Positions 56,915-64,000 of a stretch of DNA of 64,000 bases are shown piece by piece (positions within the stretch are counted from its first letter, which is position 1; each line of letters starts with the position of its first letter). Below the pieces are notes generated by a model that was given only the letters and a program-made list of their open reading frames with translations, did not search any database and was not told the origin of the DNA. The stretch is from Actinomycetota bacterium. Its GTDB lineage: Bacteria > Actinomycetota > Thermoleophilia > Solirubrobacterales > Solirubrobacteraceae. The stretch covers positions 40,448 to 104,447 of the forward strand of contig VAWY01000134.1 of the NCBI GenBank assembly GCA_005888335.1. Direction: 5' to 3'. The translations under genes were made by a program, and so were the position numbers.

Positions 56915-57334
56915 GTGGCACGCGCGCCGGCCGAGACGCCCCTCGCCGCCGCCCTCGCGGCGGTCGGCGACCGCTGGACGCTGCTCGTCGTCGAGGCGCT
57001 GCTCGACGGCCCGCGCCGCTTCGGCGACCTGCAGGCGGCGCTGCCCGGCATCGCGCCCAACATCCTCACCGCGCGCCTGCGCCAGCTCGAGGAGCAGGCG
57101 CTCGTCGTCGCCACGCCCTACCAGGAGCGCCCGCCGCGCTTCGTCTACGAGCTGAGCGCCGCCGCCCGCGAGCTCGCCGGGGCCCTGCGGCTGCTCGCCG
57201 ACTGGGGCGCGCGCCATCGCGACGCCGAGATGCCGCGCCACGCGGCGTGCGGCACGCCGCTGGAGGCGCGGCTGTACTGCCCGACCTGCGACGCGCCGGT
57301 CGACGACCTCGACGAGGGGAACGTCGAGCTCTAA
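56915..57334 (+). CDS. HxlR-family winged-helix regulator with C-terminal zinc-ribbon-like tail
   Basis: A 139-residue protein. The winged helix (about 10-95) reads AALAAVGDRWTLLVVEALLDGPRRFGDLQ, then LPGIAPNILTARLRQLEEQALV and the wing YQERPPRFVYELS. An unusual tail carries CGTPLEARLYCPTCDAPVDD with three Cys that could bind zinc or sense oxidants. The GTG at 56915 gives the normal HxlR N-terminus. It probably controls itself and the divergent protease through the palindrome at 56864-56880. Confidence 0.82.
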   Translation: MARAPAETPLAAALAAVGDRWTLLVVEALLDGPRRFGDLQAALPGIAPNILTARLRQLEEQALVVATPYQERPPRFVYELSAAARELAGALRLLADWGARHRDAEMPRHAACGTPLEARLYCPTCDAPVDDLDEGNVEL

Positions 57335-57336
57335 GC

Positions 57337-58896
57337 CTAAGTGGTGGTCTTCGGCGCGCCGTTGTGGCGGCCGTGCCCGTGGCGCGCGGACTCGCGCAGC
57401 GCCGCGGCCGGGCCGCCGGCGCGCGGCTTGGCCGGGAAGCGCAGCGGCGCCGGCTCCTCCTCGGGCTGGACGGTCGCCCTGCGGGGCGCGCGCTTGCGGG
57501 CGGGCTTGGGCTTGGGCGGCGCCTCGCCGCGGGCGAGCGCGACGAGCTCGGCCAGCGCGTCGTCGATGCCCTTCGCGACCACGACGAGGTCGGGCATCGC
57601 GTCGAGGTCGCCGAGCAGGCCGAAGCCCATGCCGCCGTCGTAGGACATGACCGCGATCGCGAGCGCGCGGTCGCCGGCCAGGAACGGCACCGGGAACACG
57701 CCCTCGACGCGGCGCCCGAGCACGTAGAGCGGCAGCTGGGGCCCGGGGACGTTGGTGACGAGCAGGTTGTAGAAGCGCGTCGAGAAGTTCAGCCGCGAGG
57801 CCTGCGCCAGCAGCGTGGGCGGCGCGAACTCCTGCGCGCCGGCGATCACCCCCGCGCCGAGCGCCTGCTTGCTGTCCTTGACGCCGTCCATCGCCTCACT
57901 GACGCGCTTGAGCCGCAGCACCGGGTCGCGCATGCCGACCGGGAGCGGCGCGACGAGCTGCGTCAGGCGGTTGCCCAGCGCGCCGCGCTCGTCGCTCGTG
58001 CGCAGCGAGACGGGCACGGCGGCGCGGAGCTCGAGCCCCTCGGTCCGCAGCCCGCGCGCGTGGAACCAGCGCTGCAGCGCTCCGGCCACGACCGCGAGCA
58101 CGACGTCGTTGACGGTGCCTCCGAACGCGTTCTTGACCTCCTTGAACTCCGACAGCCGCGCCGCGGCGACCTCGAAGCGCCGGTGCGAGCCGATGCGCAC
58201 GTTGAGCGGCGTGTCGGGCGGCGGGTTCAGGCCGGCCCAGACGACCTCGCCGAGGCCCTCGAGCGCCGCGCGGGCGTCGGACAGCTCGCGGGGCGCGCGG
58301 CCGAGCGCGCGCAGCGGCGAGGAGGCCGCGCTGCGCAGCGACGCCGCCGCGAGCTCGGCGGCGGTCGGCTCGGGGCGCGGCTGCCAGACGTCGGTCGCCT
58401 CGACCGGCCGCGGCTCGGGCTGCAGGTCGAAGAGGACGGTGGCGAGGTCGACGCCGGAGATGCCGTCGACGAGCGCGTGATGGGTCTTGGAGAGCAGCGC
58501 GGTGCGCCCCCCGCTCAGGCCCTCGACGTACCACAGCTCCCACAGCGGCTTGGTGCGGTCCAGGCGCTGGGCAAACAGGCGGCCGACGAGCCGGCGCAGC
58601 GCGTCGTCGCCGCCGGGCCGCGGCAGCGCGGTGTGGCGCAGGTGGTAGTCGAGGTTGAACGCCGGGTCGTCGACCCACAGCTGGCGGCCGAGGCCGAACG
58701 GCGGGGCGGCGAGCTTCTGGCGGTAGCGGGGGACGAGCGGCAGCCGCGAGCGCACGTGCTCGCGCAGCTCGACGAACGGCGGCGCCGGTCCCTCGATGAC
58801 GATCACGCCGCCGATGTGCATGTGGGTCGTCGGCCCCTCCTGGTGCAGGAAAGCGGCGTCCACGGCGCTCAGGCGGTCGAGGTGCTGCTGGGCCAC
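57337..58896 (-). CDS. wax ester synthase/diacylglycerol acyltransferase (WS/DGAT)
   Basis: A 519-residue acyl-CoA-dependent acyltransferase that makes wax esters or triacylglycerol. The catalytic HHxxxDG is present as KTHHALVDGISG (His139-His140, Asp144). The N-terminus HLDRLSAVDAAFLHQEGPTTHMHIGG and later NDVVLAVVAGALQRWFHARG and LVTNVPGPQLPLYVLG are typical. The last ~75 residues form a basic Lys/Arg/Pro-rich tail beyond the usual length. GTG start. It ends 2 bases from the HxlR stop, convergent. Confidence 0.93.
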   Translation of the reverse strand: MAQQHLDRLSAVDAAFLHQEGPTTHMHIGGVIVIEGPAPPFVELREHVRSRLPLVPRYRQKLAAPPFGLGRQLWVDDPAFNLDYHLRHTALPRPGGDDALRRLVGRLFAQRLDRTKPLWELWYVEGLSGGRTALLSKTHHALVDGISGVDLATVLFDLQPEPRPVEATDVWQPRPEPTAAELAAASLRSAASSPLRALGRAPRELSDARAALEGLGEVVWAGLNPPPDTPLNVRIGSHRRFEVAAARLSEFKEVKNAFGGTVNDVVLAVVAGALQRWFHARGLRTEGLELRAAVPVSLRTSDERGALGNRLTQLVAPLPVGMRDPVLRLKRVSEAMDGVKDSKQALGAGVIAGAQEFAPPTLLAQASRLNFSTRFYNLLVTNVPGPQLPLYVLGRRVEGVFPVPFLAGDRALAIAVMSYDGGMGFGLLGDLDAMPDLVVVAKGIDDALAELVALARGEAPPKPKPARKRAPRRATVQPEEEPAPLRFPAKPRAGGPAAALRESARHGHGRHNGAPKTTT

Positions 58897-58950
58897 GCGC
58901 CGCGAGCGTATCGCTTGCCACGACCCGCGCACAGGGAGAGGATCCAGGGC

Positions 58951-59787
58951 ATGCCCGACGTCTCCAAGGCCGTGCTCATCACCGGCTGCTCCAGCGGCAT
59001 CGGCCGCGCCACCGCGCAGCGGCTCGCCGGCAGCGGCTGGACCGTCTACGCCACCGCCCGCCGCCCCGAGTCGATCGCCGACCTCGAGGCCGCCGGGTGC
59101 CGCACGCTCGCCCTCGACGTCACCGACGAGGCGTCGATGTCCGGGGCGGTCCGCGCCGTCGAGGAGGCCGAGGGCGCCGTCGGCGTGCTGGTCAACAACG
59201 CCGGCTACTCGCAGAGCGGGGCCGTCGAGTCCGTCCCGATGGACGCGGTCCGCCGCCAGTTCGAGACGAACGTCTTCGGCCTCGTGCGCATGTGCCAGCT
59301 CGTGCTCCCCGGGATGCGCGCGCAGCACTGGGGTCGCATCGTGAACATCAGCTCGATGGGCGCGAACCTCACGTTCCCCGGCGGCGGCTTCTACCACGCG
59401 ACCAAGGCATCGGTGAACGCCATCTCGGACGCGATGCGCTTCGAGGTCAAGGGCTTCGGCGTCGACGTCATCACCATTGAACCCGGCCTGATCGTCACCG
59501 AGTTCGGGGAGACGGCGGCCGCCTCGACGGGCCCGGCGGATGGCCCGTACGCCGAGTTCAATGCGGCCGTGGCGGAGGCGACCGCCGGCGTCTACAAGGG
59601 GCCGATGGCCAAGCTCGGCGGCGGACCGGAGACGGTGGCCAAGGCGATCGAGAAGGCGCTCGACAAGCCCCGCATCCGGATGCGCGTCACGCCGTCCGCG
59701 CACCTGATGATCACGCAGCGCAAGCTGATGACCGATGGGATGTGGGACCGGATGATGCGCACGCAGTTCCCGCGCCCAGGGGCTTGA
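58951..59787 (+). CDS. short-chain dehydrogenase/reductase
   Basis: A 278-residue classical SDR: cofactor loop TGCSSGIGRA, NNAGY, catalytic Ser in NISSMGA and YHATK (Tyr-x3-Lys). The Arg in ATARRPES after strand 2 suggests NADPH preference. The C-terminal extension (KLGGGPETVAKAIEKAL and HLMITQRKLMTDGMW) is as in SDRs annotated as acting on lipids or retinoids. A GGGAGAGG ribosome site precedes the ATG. Its stop codon lies inside the -35 box of the TetR promoter. Confidence 0.92.
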   Translation: MPDVSKAVLITGCSSGIGRATAQRLAGSGWTVYATARRPESIADLEAAGCRTLALDVTDEASMSGAVRAVEEAEGAVGVLVNNAGYSQSGAVESVPMDAVRRQFETNVFGLVRMCQLVLPGMRAQHWGRIVNISSMGANLTFPGGGFYHATKASVNAISDAMRFEVKGFGVDVITIEPGLIVTEFGETAAASTGPADGPYAEFNAAVAEATAGVYKGPMAKLGGGPETVAKAIEKALDKPRIRMRVTPSAHLMITQRKLMTDGMWDRMMRTQFPRPGA

Positions 59788-59812
59788 CACAGAGTGTGAG
59801 TGAGTGCATACT
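59784..59812 (+). promoter_or_regulatory. consensus promoter of tetR (TTGACA-17-CATACT)
   Basis: TTGACA at 59784-59789 is a perfect -35. CATACT at 59807-59812 follows at the ideal 17-base spacing. The GTG start is 8 bases further, so the transcript is leaderless. The -35 overlaps the SDR stop codon. Confidence 0.8.
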
Positions 59813-59817
59813 CACTC
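59798..59817. promoter_or_regulatory. TetR operator overlapping the -10 box
   Basis: GAGTGAGT-GCAT-ACTCACTC is a palindrome with perfect 8-base arms covering the spacer and -10 of the promoter. This is where an autorepressing TetR protein would block RNA polymerase. Confidence 0.75.
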
Positions 59818-59820
59818 TCC

Positions 59821-60375
59821 GTGAACCCCGCCACCCGCACCCTGTCGACCGCCGAGGCGCGCCGCGAGACGCTCGTCGAGAGCGCCGTGCACGTGTTCGC
59901 CGAGCGCGGCTTCCACGGGACGCCGACCGCCGAGGTGGCCAAGGCGGCGGGGATCTCGCAGGCCTACCTCTTCCGGCTGTTCCCGACCAAGACCGAGCTC
60001 TACGTCGCCGCGGTCGAGCGCTGCTTCGAGCGCACGCTGGGCGTCTTCCAGGCCGCCGCGGCGGCGGCCGAGGCGTCCGGCGCCGAGGTGCTGCCGGCGA
60101 TGGGGGAGGCCTACGCCGAGCTGCTCGCCGACCGCGACGCGCTCCTCGGCCAGCTGCAGGCGCATGCCGCGGCGGTGAACGACCCCGCCGTGCGCGAGGC
60201 CGTGCGCCGCGGGTTCGCCCGGCTCTACGAGTTCGTCGCCCGCGCCTCGCGGGCCGGCGACGACGAGATCCAGGCGTGGTTGGCTCACGGCATGCTGCTC
60301 AACGTGCTCGCCGCGATGGACGCGCAGTCGGTCGACGCGCCGTGGGCGCGCGCCCTGCTCAGGCCGCGCCACTGA
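59821..60375 (+). CDS. TetR-family transcriptional repressor
   Basis: A 184-residue regulator. The N-terminal DNA-binding domain is ARRETLVESAVHVFAERGFHGTPTAEVAKAAGISQAYLFRLFPTKTELY when read in parts (about 12-60), with the helix-turn-helix in TPTAEVAKAAGISQAYLFRLF. The ligand domain is all-helical. GTG at 59821 is the leaderless start; an upstream in-frame GTG at 59800 lies inside the operator. The partner is the drug-type MFS gene 73 bases downstream, so it likely represses the exporter and itself. Confidence 0.93.
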   Translation: MNPATRTLSTAEARRETLVESAVHVFAERGFHGTPTAEVAKAAGISQAYLFRLFPTKTELYVAAVERCFERTLGVFQAAAAAAEASGAEVLPAMGEAYAELLADRDALLGQLQAHAAAVNDPAVREAVRRGFARLYEFVARASRAGDDEIQAWLAHGMLLNVLAAMDAQSVDAPWARALLRPRH

Positions 60376-60385
60376 GGCTTCGCTC

Positions 60386-60394
60386 TTTTTTTTT
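60386..60394 (+). other. T9 homopolymer in the tetR-MFS gap
   Basis: Nine consecutive T in DNA that rarely has three. It follows GAGGCTTCGCTC, which folds only weakly, so it is a poor intrinsic terminator. It could partially attenuate read-through or be a slippage-prone tract. Confidence 0.4.
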
Positions 60395-60448
60395 CGCCAA
60401 CCAATGAGTAATCAGTCACACACCACCACCACGCATCGGAGGACCGAG

Positions 60449-61825
60449 ATGCCCTCGCCGGCCCGCCCTCGCTGGACCTTCGCGGTCGTCAGCCTCGCGC
60501 TGTTCATGATCACCCTCGACAACCTCGTGGTCACGACCGCGCTGCCGTCGATCCGCGTCGATCTCGGCGCGTCGATCCAGTCGCTCGAATGGACGGTCAA
60601 CGCCTACACGCTGTCGTTCGCCGTCCTGCTGCTCCCGGCCGCCGCGCTGGGTGACCGCTTCGGCCGCCGGCGCGTGTTCGTCGCCGGCCTGGGCCTGTTC
60701 ACGCTCGCGTCGGGCCTCGCCGCGCTGGCCCCGCGCGCGATCCAGGGCGCGGGCGGCGCCGTCATCGCGCCGCTGAGCCTGACGCTGCTGGCCGACGCGG
60801 TCCCCGCGGGCAAGCGCGGGCTCGCCCTCGGGGCGTGGTCGGGCGTCAGCGGCCTCGGCGTGGCGCTGGGGCCGGTGGTCGGCGGCGCGGTCGTCGACGG
60901 CTTTGACTGGACGTGGATCTTCTGGCTCAACGTGCCCGTGGGCCTGGCCCTGCTGGCGCCCGCGGCGCGGCGCCTGCGCGAGAGCCGCGGCGCATCGGAT
61001 CGCCTGGACCTCCCCGGCCTGGCGCTCGCCGCCGCGGGCCTGCTCGCCCTGACCTACGCGGCCGTCGAGGCCGGCGGCCACGGCTGGGGCAGCACGCTCG
61101 TCCTCGGCTTCCTCGGCGCCGGCCTCGCGCTGCTGGTCGCCTTCGTCGCCTGGGAGCGCCGCGCGCCGGCGCCGATGCTTCCGCTGCGCTTCTTCCGCTC
61201 GCGCGCCTTCGCCGCGACCAACGCCGTCTCGCTGGCGATGTACTTCGGCGTCTTCGGCTCGATCTTCTTCCTCGCCCAGTTCTTCCAGACCGCGCAGGGG
61301 CTCTCGCCGCTGGAGGCGGGGCTGCGGACGCTGCCGTGGACGGGCATGCCGATGCTCGTCGCGCCGCTCGCCGGCCTGCTGTCGGACCGCGTGGGGTCGC
61401 GCCCGCTGATGGTCGGCGGCCTCGCGCTGCAGGCGACGGCGGTGGCGTGGATCGCGTCGATCAGCGAGCCGTCGCTGGCCTACTCGCGGCTGGTCGTCCC
61501 GTTCGTGCTCGGCGGGATGGGGATGGCGCTCGTCTTCGCACCGGCGGCCAACGCGGTGCTGAGCGCGGTGCGGCCCAGCGAGGCCGGACAGGCGTCGGGC
61601 GCCACGAACGCGATCCGTGAGGTCGGCGGCGTCTTCGGCGTCGCGGTGCTGGCCAGCGTGTTCTCCGGCGCGGGCTCGTACGCCTCGCCGCAGGCGTTCA
61701 ACGACGGCCTGGTCGCCGCCGCGTGGGTCGGCGCCGCGGTGCTGGCGGCCGGCGCGCTCGCCGCGCTGCTCGTGCCCCGCGCGGCCGTCGCTCGCGCAGC
61801 CGAGCCGGTCCCGGTCGCCGCGTAA
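60449..61825 (+). CDS. MFS multidrug exporter, DHA2 (EmrB/QacA) type
   Basis: A 458-residue exporter with DHA2 layout: LDNLVVTTALPSIRVDLGAS (motif D1-like), motif A GDRFGRRRVF, antiporter motif C in GLGVALGPVVGGAVVDG. Between LAALAP and RAIQGAGGA roughly 8-11 residues usually present (xxxxLIAA) are missing, shortening the start of helix 4. The ATG at 60449 has GGAGG 6 bases upstream; an ATG 15 codons earlier lacks one. It is controlled presumably by the adjacent TetR. Substrate unknown. Confidence 0.9.
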   Translation: MPSPARPRWTFAVVSLALFMITLDNLVVTTALPSIRVDLGASIQSLEWTVNAYTLSFAVLLLPAAALGDRFGRRRVFVAGLGLFTLASGLAALAPRAIQGAGGAVIAPLSLTLLADAVPAGKRGLALGAWSGVSGLGVALGPVVGGAVVDGFDWTWIFWLNVPVGLALLAPAARRLRESRGASDRLDLPGLALAAAGLLALTYAAVEAGGHGWGSTLVLGFLGAGLALLVAFVAWERRAPAPMLPLRFFRSRAFAATNAVSLAMYFGVFGSIFFLAQFFQTAQGLSPLEAGLRTLPWTGMPMLVAPLAGLLSDRVGSRPLMVGGLALQATAVAWIASISEPSLAYSRLVVPFVLGGMGMALVFAPAANAVLSAVRPSEAGQASGATNAIREVGGVFGVAVLASVFSGAGSYASPQAFNDGLVAAAWVGAAVLAAGALAALLVPRAAVARAAEPVPVAA

Positions 61826-61836
61826 GCAGCCGCTTG

Positions 61837-61875
61837 GGGCGTCCTCACCCGCGCAGCGGCGCGGTGAGGACGCCC
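61837..61875. terminator. 13-bp-stem bidirectional hairpin between MFS and ogt
   Basis: Arms GGGCGTCCTCACC (61837-61849) and GGTGAGGACGCCC (61863-61875) with a 13-base loop. The right arm lies inside the last codons of ogt. It should end transcription from both convergent genes. Confidence 0.6.
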
Positions 61876-62441
61876 TCCAGCGTCAGCAGGTGCTCCTTGC
61901 GCTCCAGGCCGCCGGTGTAGCCGCCGAGCGCGCCGCCGGTGCGCAGCACGCGGTGGCAGGGGACGACGATCGGGACCGGGTTGGCGCCGAGCGCGTTCCC
62001 GGCGGCGCGCACGGCGGCGGGGTTGCCGGCGGCGGTGGCGACGTCGCGATACGAGCTCGTCGCGCCGAACGGGATCCGCGCGGTCGCCTCGAGCAGGCGG
62101 CGGGCGAACGGGCCGCGCACCATCGCGAGGTCGACGGGCAGGTCGAACGCGTGCCGGGCGCCGGCGAAGTACTCGTCGAGCTGGCGGCGCACGTCGTCGA
62201 GCCGGGCGGGCGCCTCCAGCACGCGCGGCGAGAGGCGCGCCGCGAGCGAGGCGAGGATGGCGTCGGCGCCGGCGTCCTCGTAGGCCAGGCAGGCCAGGCC
62301 GCGCGGCGTGCGCGCGGCGAGGACGCGGCCGACGGGCGTGTCGACCTCGCAATAGGCGACGTCGAGCAGCCCCTCGGCCGCCGCGCGGTCGAGGTCGAAC
62401 GGCGGCGCGCTGCCGCGGGGCGGGTGAAGCATGGCGGTCAC
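61845..62441 (-). CDS. ogt: methylated-DNA-protein-cysteine methyltransferase
   Basis: Suicidal repair of O6-alkylguanine. The 198-residue protein has a helix-turn-helix-like C-terminal domain with ARRLLEATARIPFGATSSYRDVA, AVRAAGNALGANPVPIVVPCHRVLRTGGALGGYTGG when read in parts (acceptor Cys in PCHRV), and ends RKEHLLTLEG. A GTG at 62441 overlaps the sigma-factor stop (GTGA); an ATG three codons later is an alternative. The coupling to an ECF sigma gene is notable. Confidence 0.93.
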   Translation of the reverse strand: MTAMLHPPRGSAPPFDLDRAAAEGLLDVAYCEVDTPVGRVLAARTPRGLACLAYEDAGADAILASLAARLSPRVLEAPARLDDVRRQLDEYFAGARHAFDLPVDLAMVRGPFARRLLEATARIPFGATSSYRDVATAAGNPAAVRAAGNALGANPVPIVVPCHRVLRTGGALGGYTGGLERKEHLLTLEGVLTAPLRG

Positions 62442-62920
62442 GGTCGGTACTCCTCTCGCAGTCGGGCAAGGCCGTCGGCGATCCGGCGCCGGGCGGCCTC
62501 GGGGGTGATGCGCAGCGCGGCGGCGACCTCGGCGGGCTGCAGGTCGCCGGCGTAGCGCAGGGTGAGCGCCGCCCGCTGGCCGGGCGGCAGGGCGCGGACC
62601 GCGTCCCACAGCGCGTCGTCGGGCTCGGGCTCGGGCGGCGCGGCCGCCGGGGGTCGCTCGTCGTCGACCGCCCCGACGGCGACCGGCCGGCGGGCGCGGG
62701 CGCGGTGCACGTCGAGCGCCTTGCGGTGCGCGATCGTCAGCGCCCACGCCCGCAGGTTCGAGCCCGCCCGCAGCCGCGGGTAGGCGCGCAGCGCGGCCAG
62801 GGCGGCCTCCTGGTAGGCGTCGTCTGCTTCCTCGCGACCGACCGACGCGGCGCACAGGCGCCACATCGCGTCGCCGTGGTCGGCGAGGAAGCGCTGGAAG
62901 GGTGGCAGGGTCACGCACAT
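62438..62920 (-). CDS. ECF-type RNA polymerase sigma factor
   Basis: A 160-residue sigma-70-family protein. Region 2 is FLADHGDAMWRLCAASVGREEADDAYQEAALAALRAYPRLR read in parts (with the D-x-x-Q-E core-binding motif), SNLRAWALTIAHRKALDVHRAR. A Pro/Glu-rich linker follows, then region 4 with ALPPGQRAALTLRYAGDLQPAEVAAALRITPEAARRRIADGLARLRE in pieces. No anti-sigma gene adjoins; the next gene is ogt, coupled by GTGA. It may direct transcription of a DNA-damage or alkylation response, inferred from context only. Confidence 0.9.
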   Translation of the reverse strand: MCVTLPPFQRFLADHGDAMWRLCAASVGREEADDAYQEAALAALRAYPRLRAGSNLRAWALTIAHRKALDVHRARARRPVAVGAVDDERPPAAAPPEPEPDDALWDAVRALPPGQRAALTLRYAGDLQPAEVAAALRITPEAARRRIADGLARLREEYRP

Positions 62921-62930
62921 AGAACGCGCG

Positions 62931-64000
62931 CTAGGCGGCGTTCGTGAGACGACGGCGCAGCGAGGGCGCGACGCGGTAGCGCTCCTCGCCGAGCTCGGCG
63001 CGCAGCGCGTCGAGCACGCCGACGACGTGGCGGGCGCCGACCAGCTCGAGCCAGGCGAACGGCCCGCGCGGGTGGTTGAGCGCGAGCACCATGCCGTCGT
63101 CGACGTCCTCGGGCGTCCCAACCCCCTCGGTCACCGCGAACGACGCCTCGTTGACGAGCTGGCTGACGATGCGGCCCAGGACGAGCCCGGGCGCGTCGCC
63201 CACCCACGCCGTGTGCAGCCCGAGCGCGTGGAAGAAGCCCTCGACGGCGTCGACGCGCCGGCCGGTCAGCTCGACGAGGCCGAGCGTGGGCAGCGCGTGG
63301 AAGCCGACCGCGCCGCCGAGCGCGTCCAGCGAGCCTGTGGCCAGCAGCGGCACGCGCGTGCCCCCGACGTCGATCGTCCCGTCCTCCGTGGACGTCACCG
63401 TCCAGCCGCCCGCCTCCGCCCGCTCGCGCAGGGCGTCGAGCACCGGGAACCCGCCGCCGATGGCCACGCTGCCGCCGCGGCGCGGTTTGGGCGCCGGGGG
63501 GTCCTCGGGGCGCCCGGGCGGGTACGCATACCAGCCGCGCCCGGTCTTGCGGCCCAGCCAGCCGGCGGCGATCATCTTCGCGCTCAGCGGCGAGGGCCGC
63601 CAGCGCGGCTCCCCGAAGCTCTGCTCGTAGAACGACTGCGCGACGGCGAAGCCGACGTCGATCCCGCCGAAGTCCTGCAGCTCGAACGGCCCCATGCGGA
63701 AGCCGCCGCCGAGCCGGGCGATGCGGTCGATCGTCTCGACGTCGGCCACGCGCGCCTGCAGCAGGTTGAGCGCCTCGACCCCGAACGGGCGGTTGGAGCG
63801 GTTGACGAGGAAGCCCGGCCCGTCGACCGCGTTGACGACGCGCTTGCCCATCGCCGCGCCGAGTGCGCGCACGCGCTCGAGCGCCGCCTCGGAGCTCGCC
63901 GCCCCGGCCACGACCTCGGCGAGCTTCATGCGCGTTGCCGGGTTGAAGAAGTGAAAGCCGACGACGCGCTCCGGGTTGGGAACGCCCGCGGCGATCGCGG
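62931..64000 (-). CDS. 3-hydroxyacyl-CoA dehydrogenase, 5-prime end beyond the window
   Basis: C-terminal ~356 residues of a PaaH/FadB-type dehydrogenase. The visible start reads AIAAGVPNPERVVGFHFFNPATRMKLAEVV, the end of the NAD-binding domain. Then come two C-terminal dehydrogenase domains: NRSNRPFGVEALNLLQARVADVETIDR with FRMGPFELQDFGGIDV, and a second copy LVNEASFAVTEGVGTPEDVDDGMVLALNHPRGPFAWLE. It oxidises 3-hydroxyacyl-CoA with NAD in beta-oxidation. The N-terminal Rossmann motif lies past the window edge. It ends 10 bases upstream of the sigma-factor gene, so the two may be co-transcribed. Confidence 0.92.
   Translation of the reverse strand, partial: AIAAGVPNPERVVGFHFFNPATRMKLAEVVAGAASSEAALERVRALGAAMGKRVVNAVDGPGFLVNRSNRPFGVEALNLLQARVADVETIDRIARLGGGFRMGPFELQDFGGIDVGFAVAQSFYEQSFGEPRWRPSPLSAKMIAAGWLGRKTGRGWYAYPPGRPEDPPAPKPRRGGSVAIGGGFPVLDALRERAEAGGWTVTSTEDGTIDVGGTRVPLLATGSLDALGGAVGFHALPTLGLVELTGRRVDAVEGFFHALGLHTAWVGDAPGLVLGRIVSQLVNEASFAVTEGVGTPEDVDDGMVLALNHPRGPFAWLELVGARHVVGVLDALRAELGEERYRVAPSLRRRLTNAA

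Noticed and set aside
60386..60394. Intrinsic terminator ending in T9
   Set aside because: The preceding sequence forms only a 3-4 bp stem, too weak for a standard intrinsic terminator, and it would separate the regulator from its likely target.

Overview
The window is very GC-rich (well over 70% G+C by eye) chromosomal DNA with dense, mostly housekeeping gene content, GTG/TTG starts, 4-nt ATGA/GTGA stop-start overlaps and long antisense open frames caused by base composition. The gene set (GuaB3-type IMP dehydrogenase homologue, wax ester synthase/DGAT, two haem-copper oxidase loci, LVIVD-repeat secreted protein, HxlR, TetR and LuxR regulators, many TAnnnT boxes just upstream of start codons) points to an actinomycete. 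A soil Thermoleophilia/Solirubrobacterales-like lineage (Conexibacter or Patulibacter type) is my best guess, as an inference from gene style rather than from a marker comparison. I see no rRNA, tRNA, prophage, insertion sequence, CRISPR array, defence system or secondary-metabolite cluster.

Layout. 1-5.9 kb: Flp-pilin-like peptide, RTX-like secreted protein, then murI-rph-rdgB overlapping head to tail, small proteins, HU and pyrF. 5.9-11.4 kb: LysM protein, D,D-carboxypeptidase, PfkB kinase, guaB3, guaA. 11.4-13.1 kb: secreted HExxH protein and a lipoprotein flanking a repeat-filled gap. 13.1-17.7 kb: rplM-rpsI-glmM-glmS. 17.7-28.5 kb: LVIVD protein, acpS-nnr, CBS protein, alr, tRNA nucleotidyltransferase, M28 peptidase, HIT protein, crotonase, hydrolase. 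28.6-34.1 kb: GH-like secreted protein, drug-type ABC exporter (ATPase plus two permeases), secreted protein, second repeat-filled gap, frameshifted lipoprotein. 34.1-45.5 kb: glycosyltransferase, cytochrome c-cupredoxin lipoprotein, then two oxidase clusters on the minus strand separated by a CBS gene. One cluster is caa3-like with a YSHPxV subunit I (A2 type), the other aa3-like with GHPEV (A1 type) plus ctaB. 45.6-52.4 kb: crotonase, orphan histidine kinase, glutamine-amidotransferase-like hydrolase, PAP2 phosphatase plus a flippase-like membrane protein, trxB, LuxR regulator. 52.4-64 kb: secreted protein, aldehyde and alcohol dehydrogenases, cytosolic trypsin-like protease divergent from an HxlR regulator, wax ester synthase, SDR, TetR-MFS pair, an ECF sigma-ogt pair and a truncated 3-hydroxyacyl-CoA dehydrogenase.

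How the genes work together. murI, alr, the D,D-carboxypeptidase, glmM and glmS all feed or trim peptidoglycan. guaB3/guaA and pyrF belong to nucleotide synthesis. The two oxidase clusters and the c-type cytochrome/cupredoxin protein make a branched terminal respiratory chain. The crotonases, the 3-hydroxyacyl-CoA dehydrogenase and the wax ester synthase suggest fatty-acid turnover and storage.

The least ordinary material is non-coding. Three intergenic regions (1254-1637, 12047-12529, 32784-33350) are each bounded by inverted copies of one ~62-66 bp repeat and filled with hairpins and 106-122 bp near-tandem units. Other notable points: ribosomal protein L13 lacking a conserved ~18-residue block, S9 with a ~147-residue acidic extension, several leaderless-type promoters, a textbook TetR operator-promoter, and micro-proteins inside both oxidase clusters.
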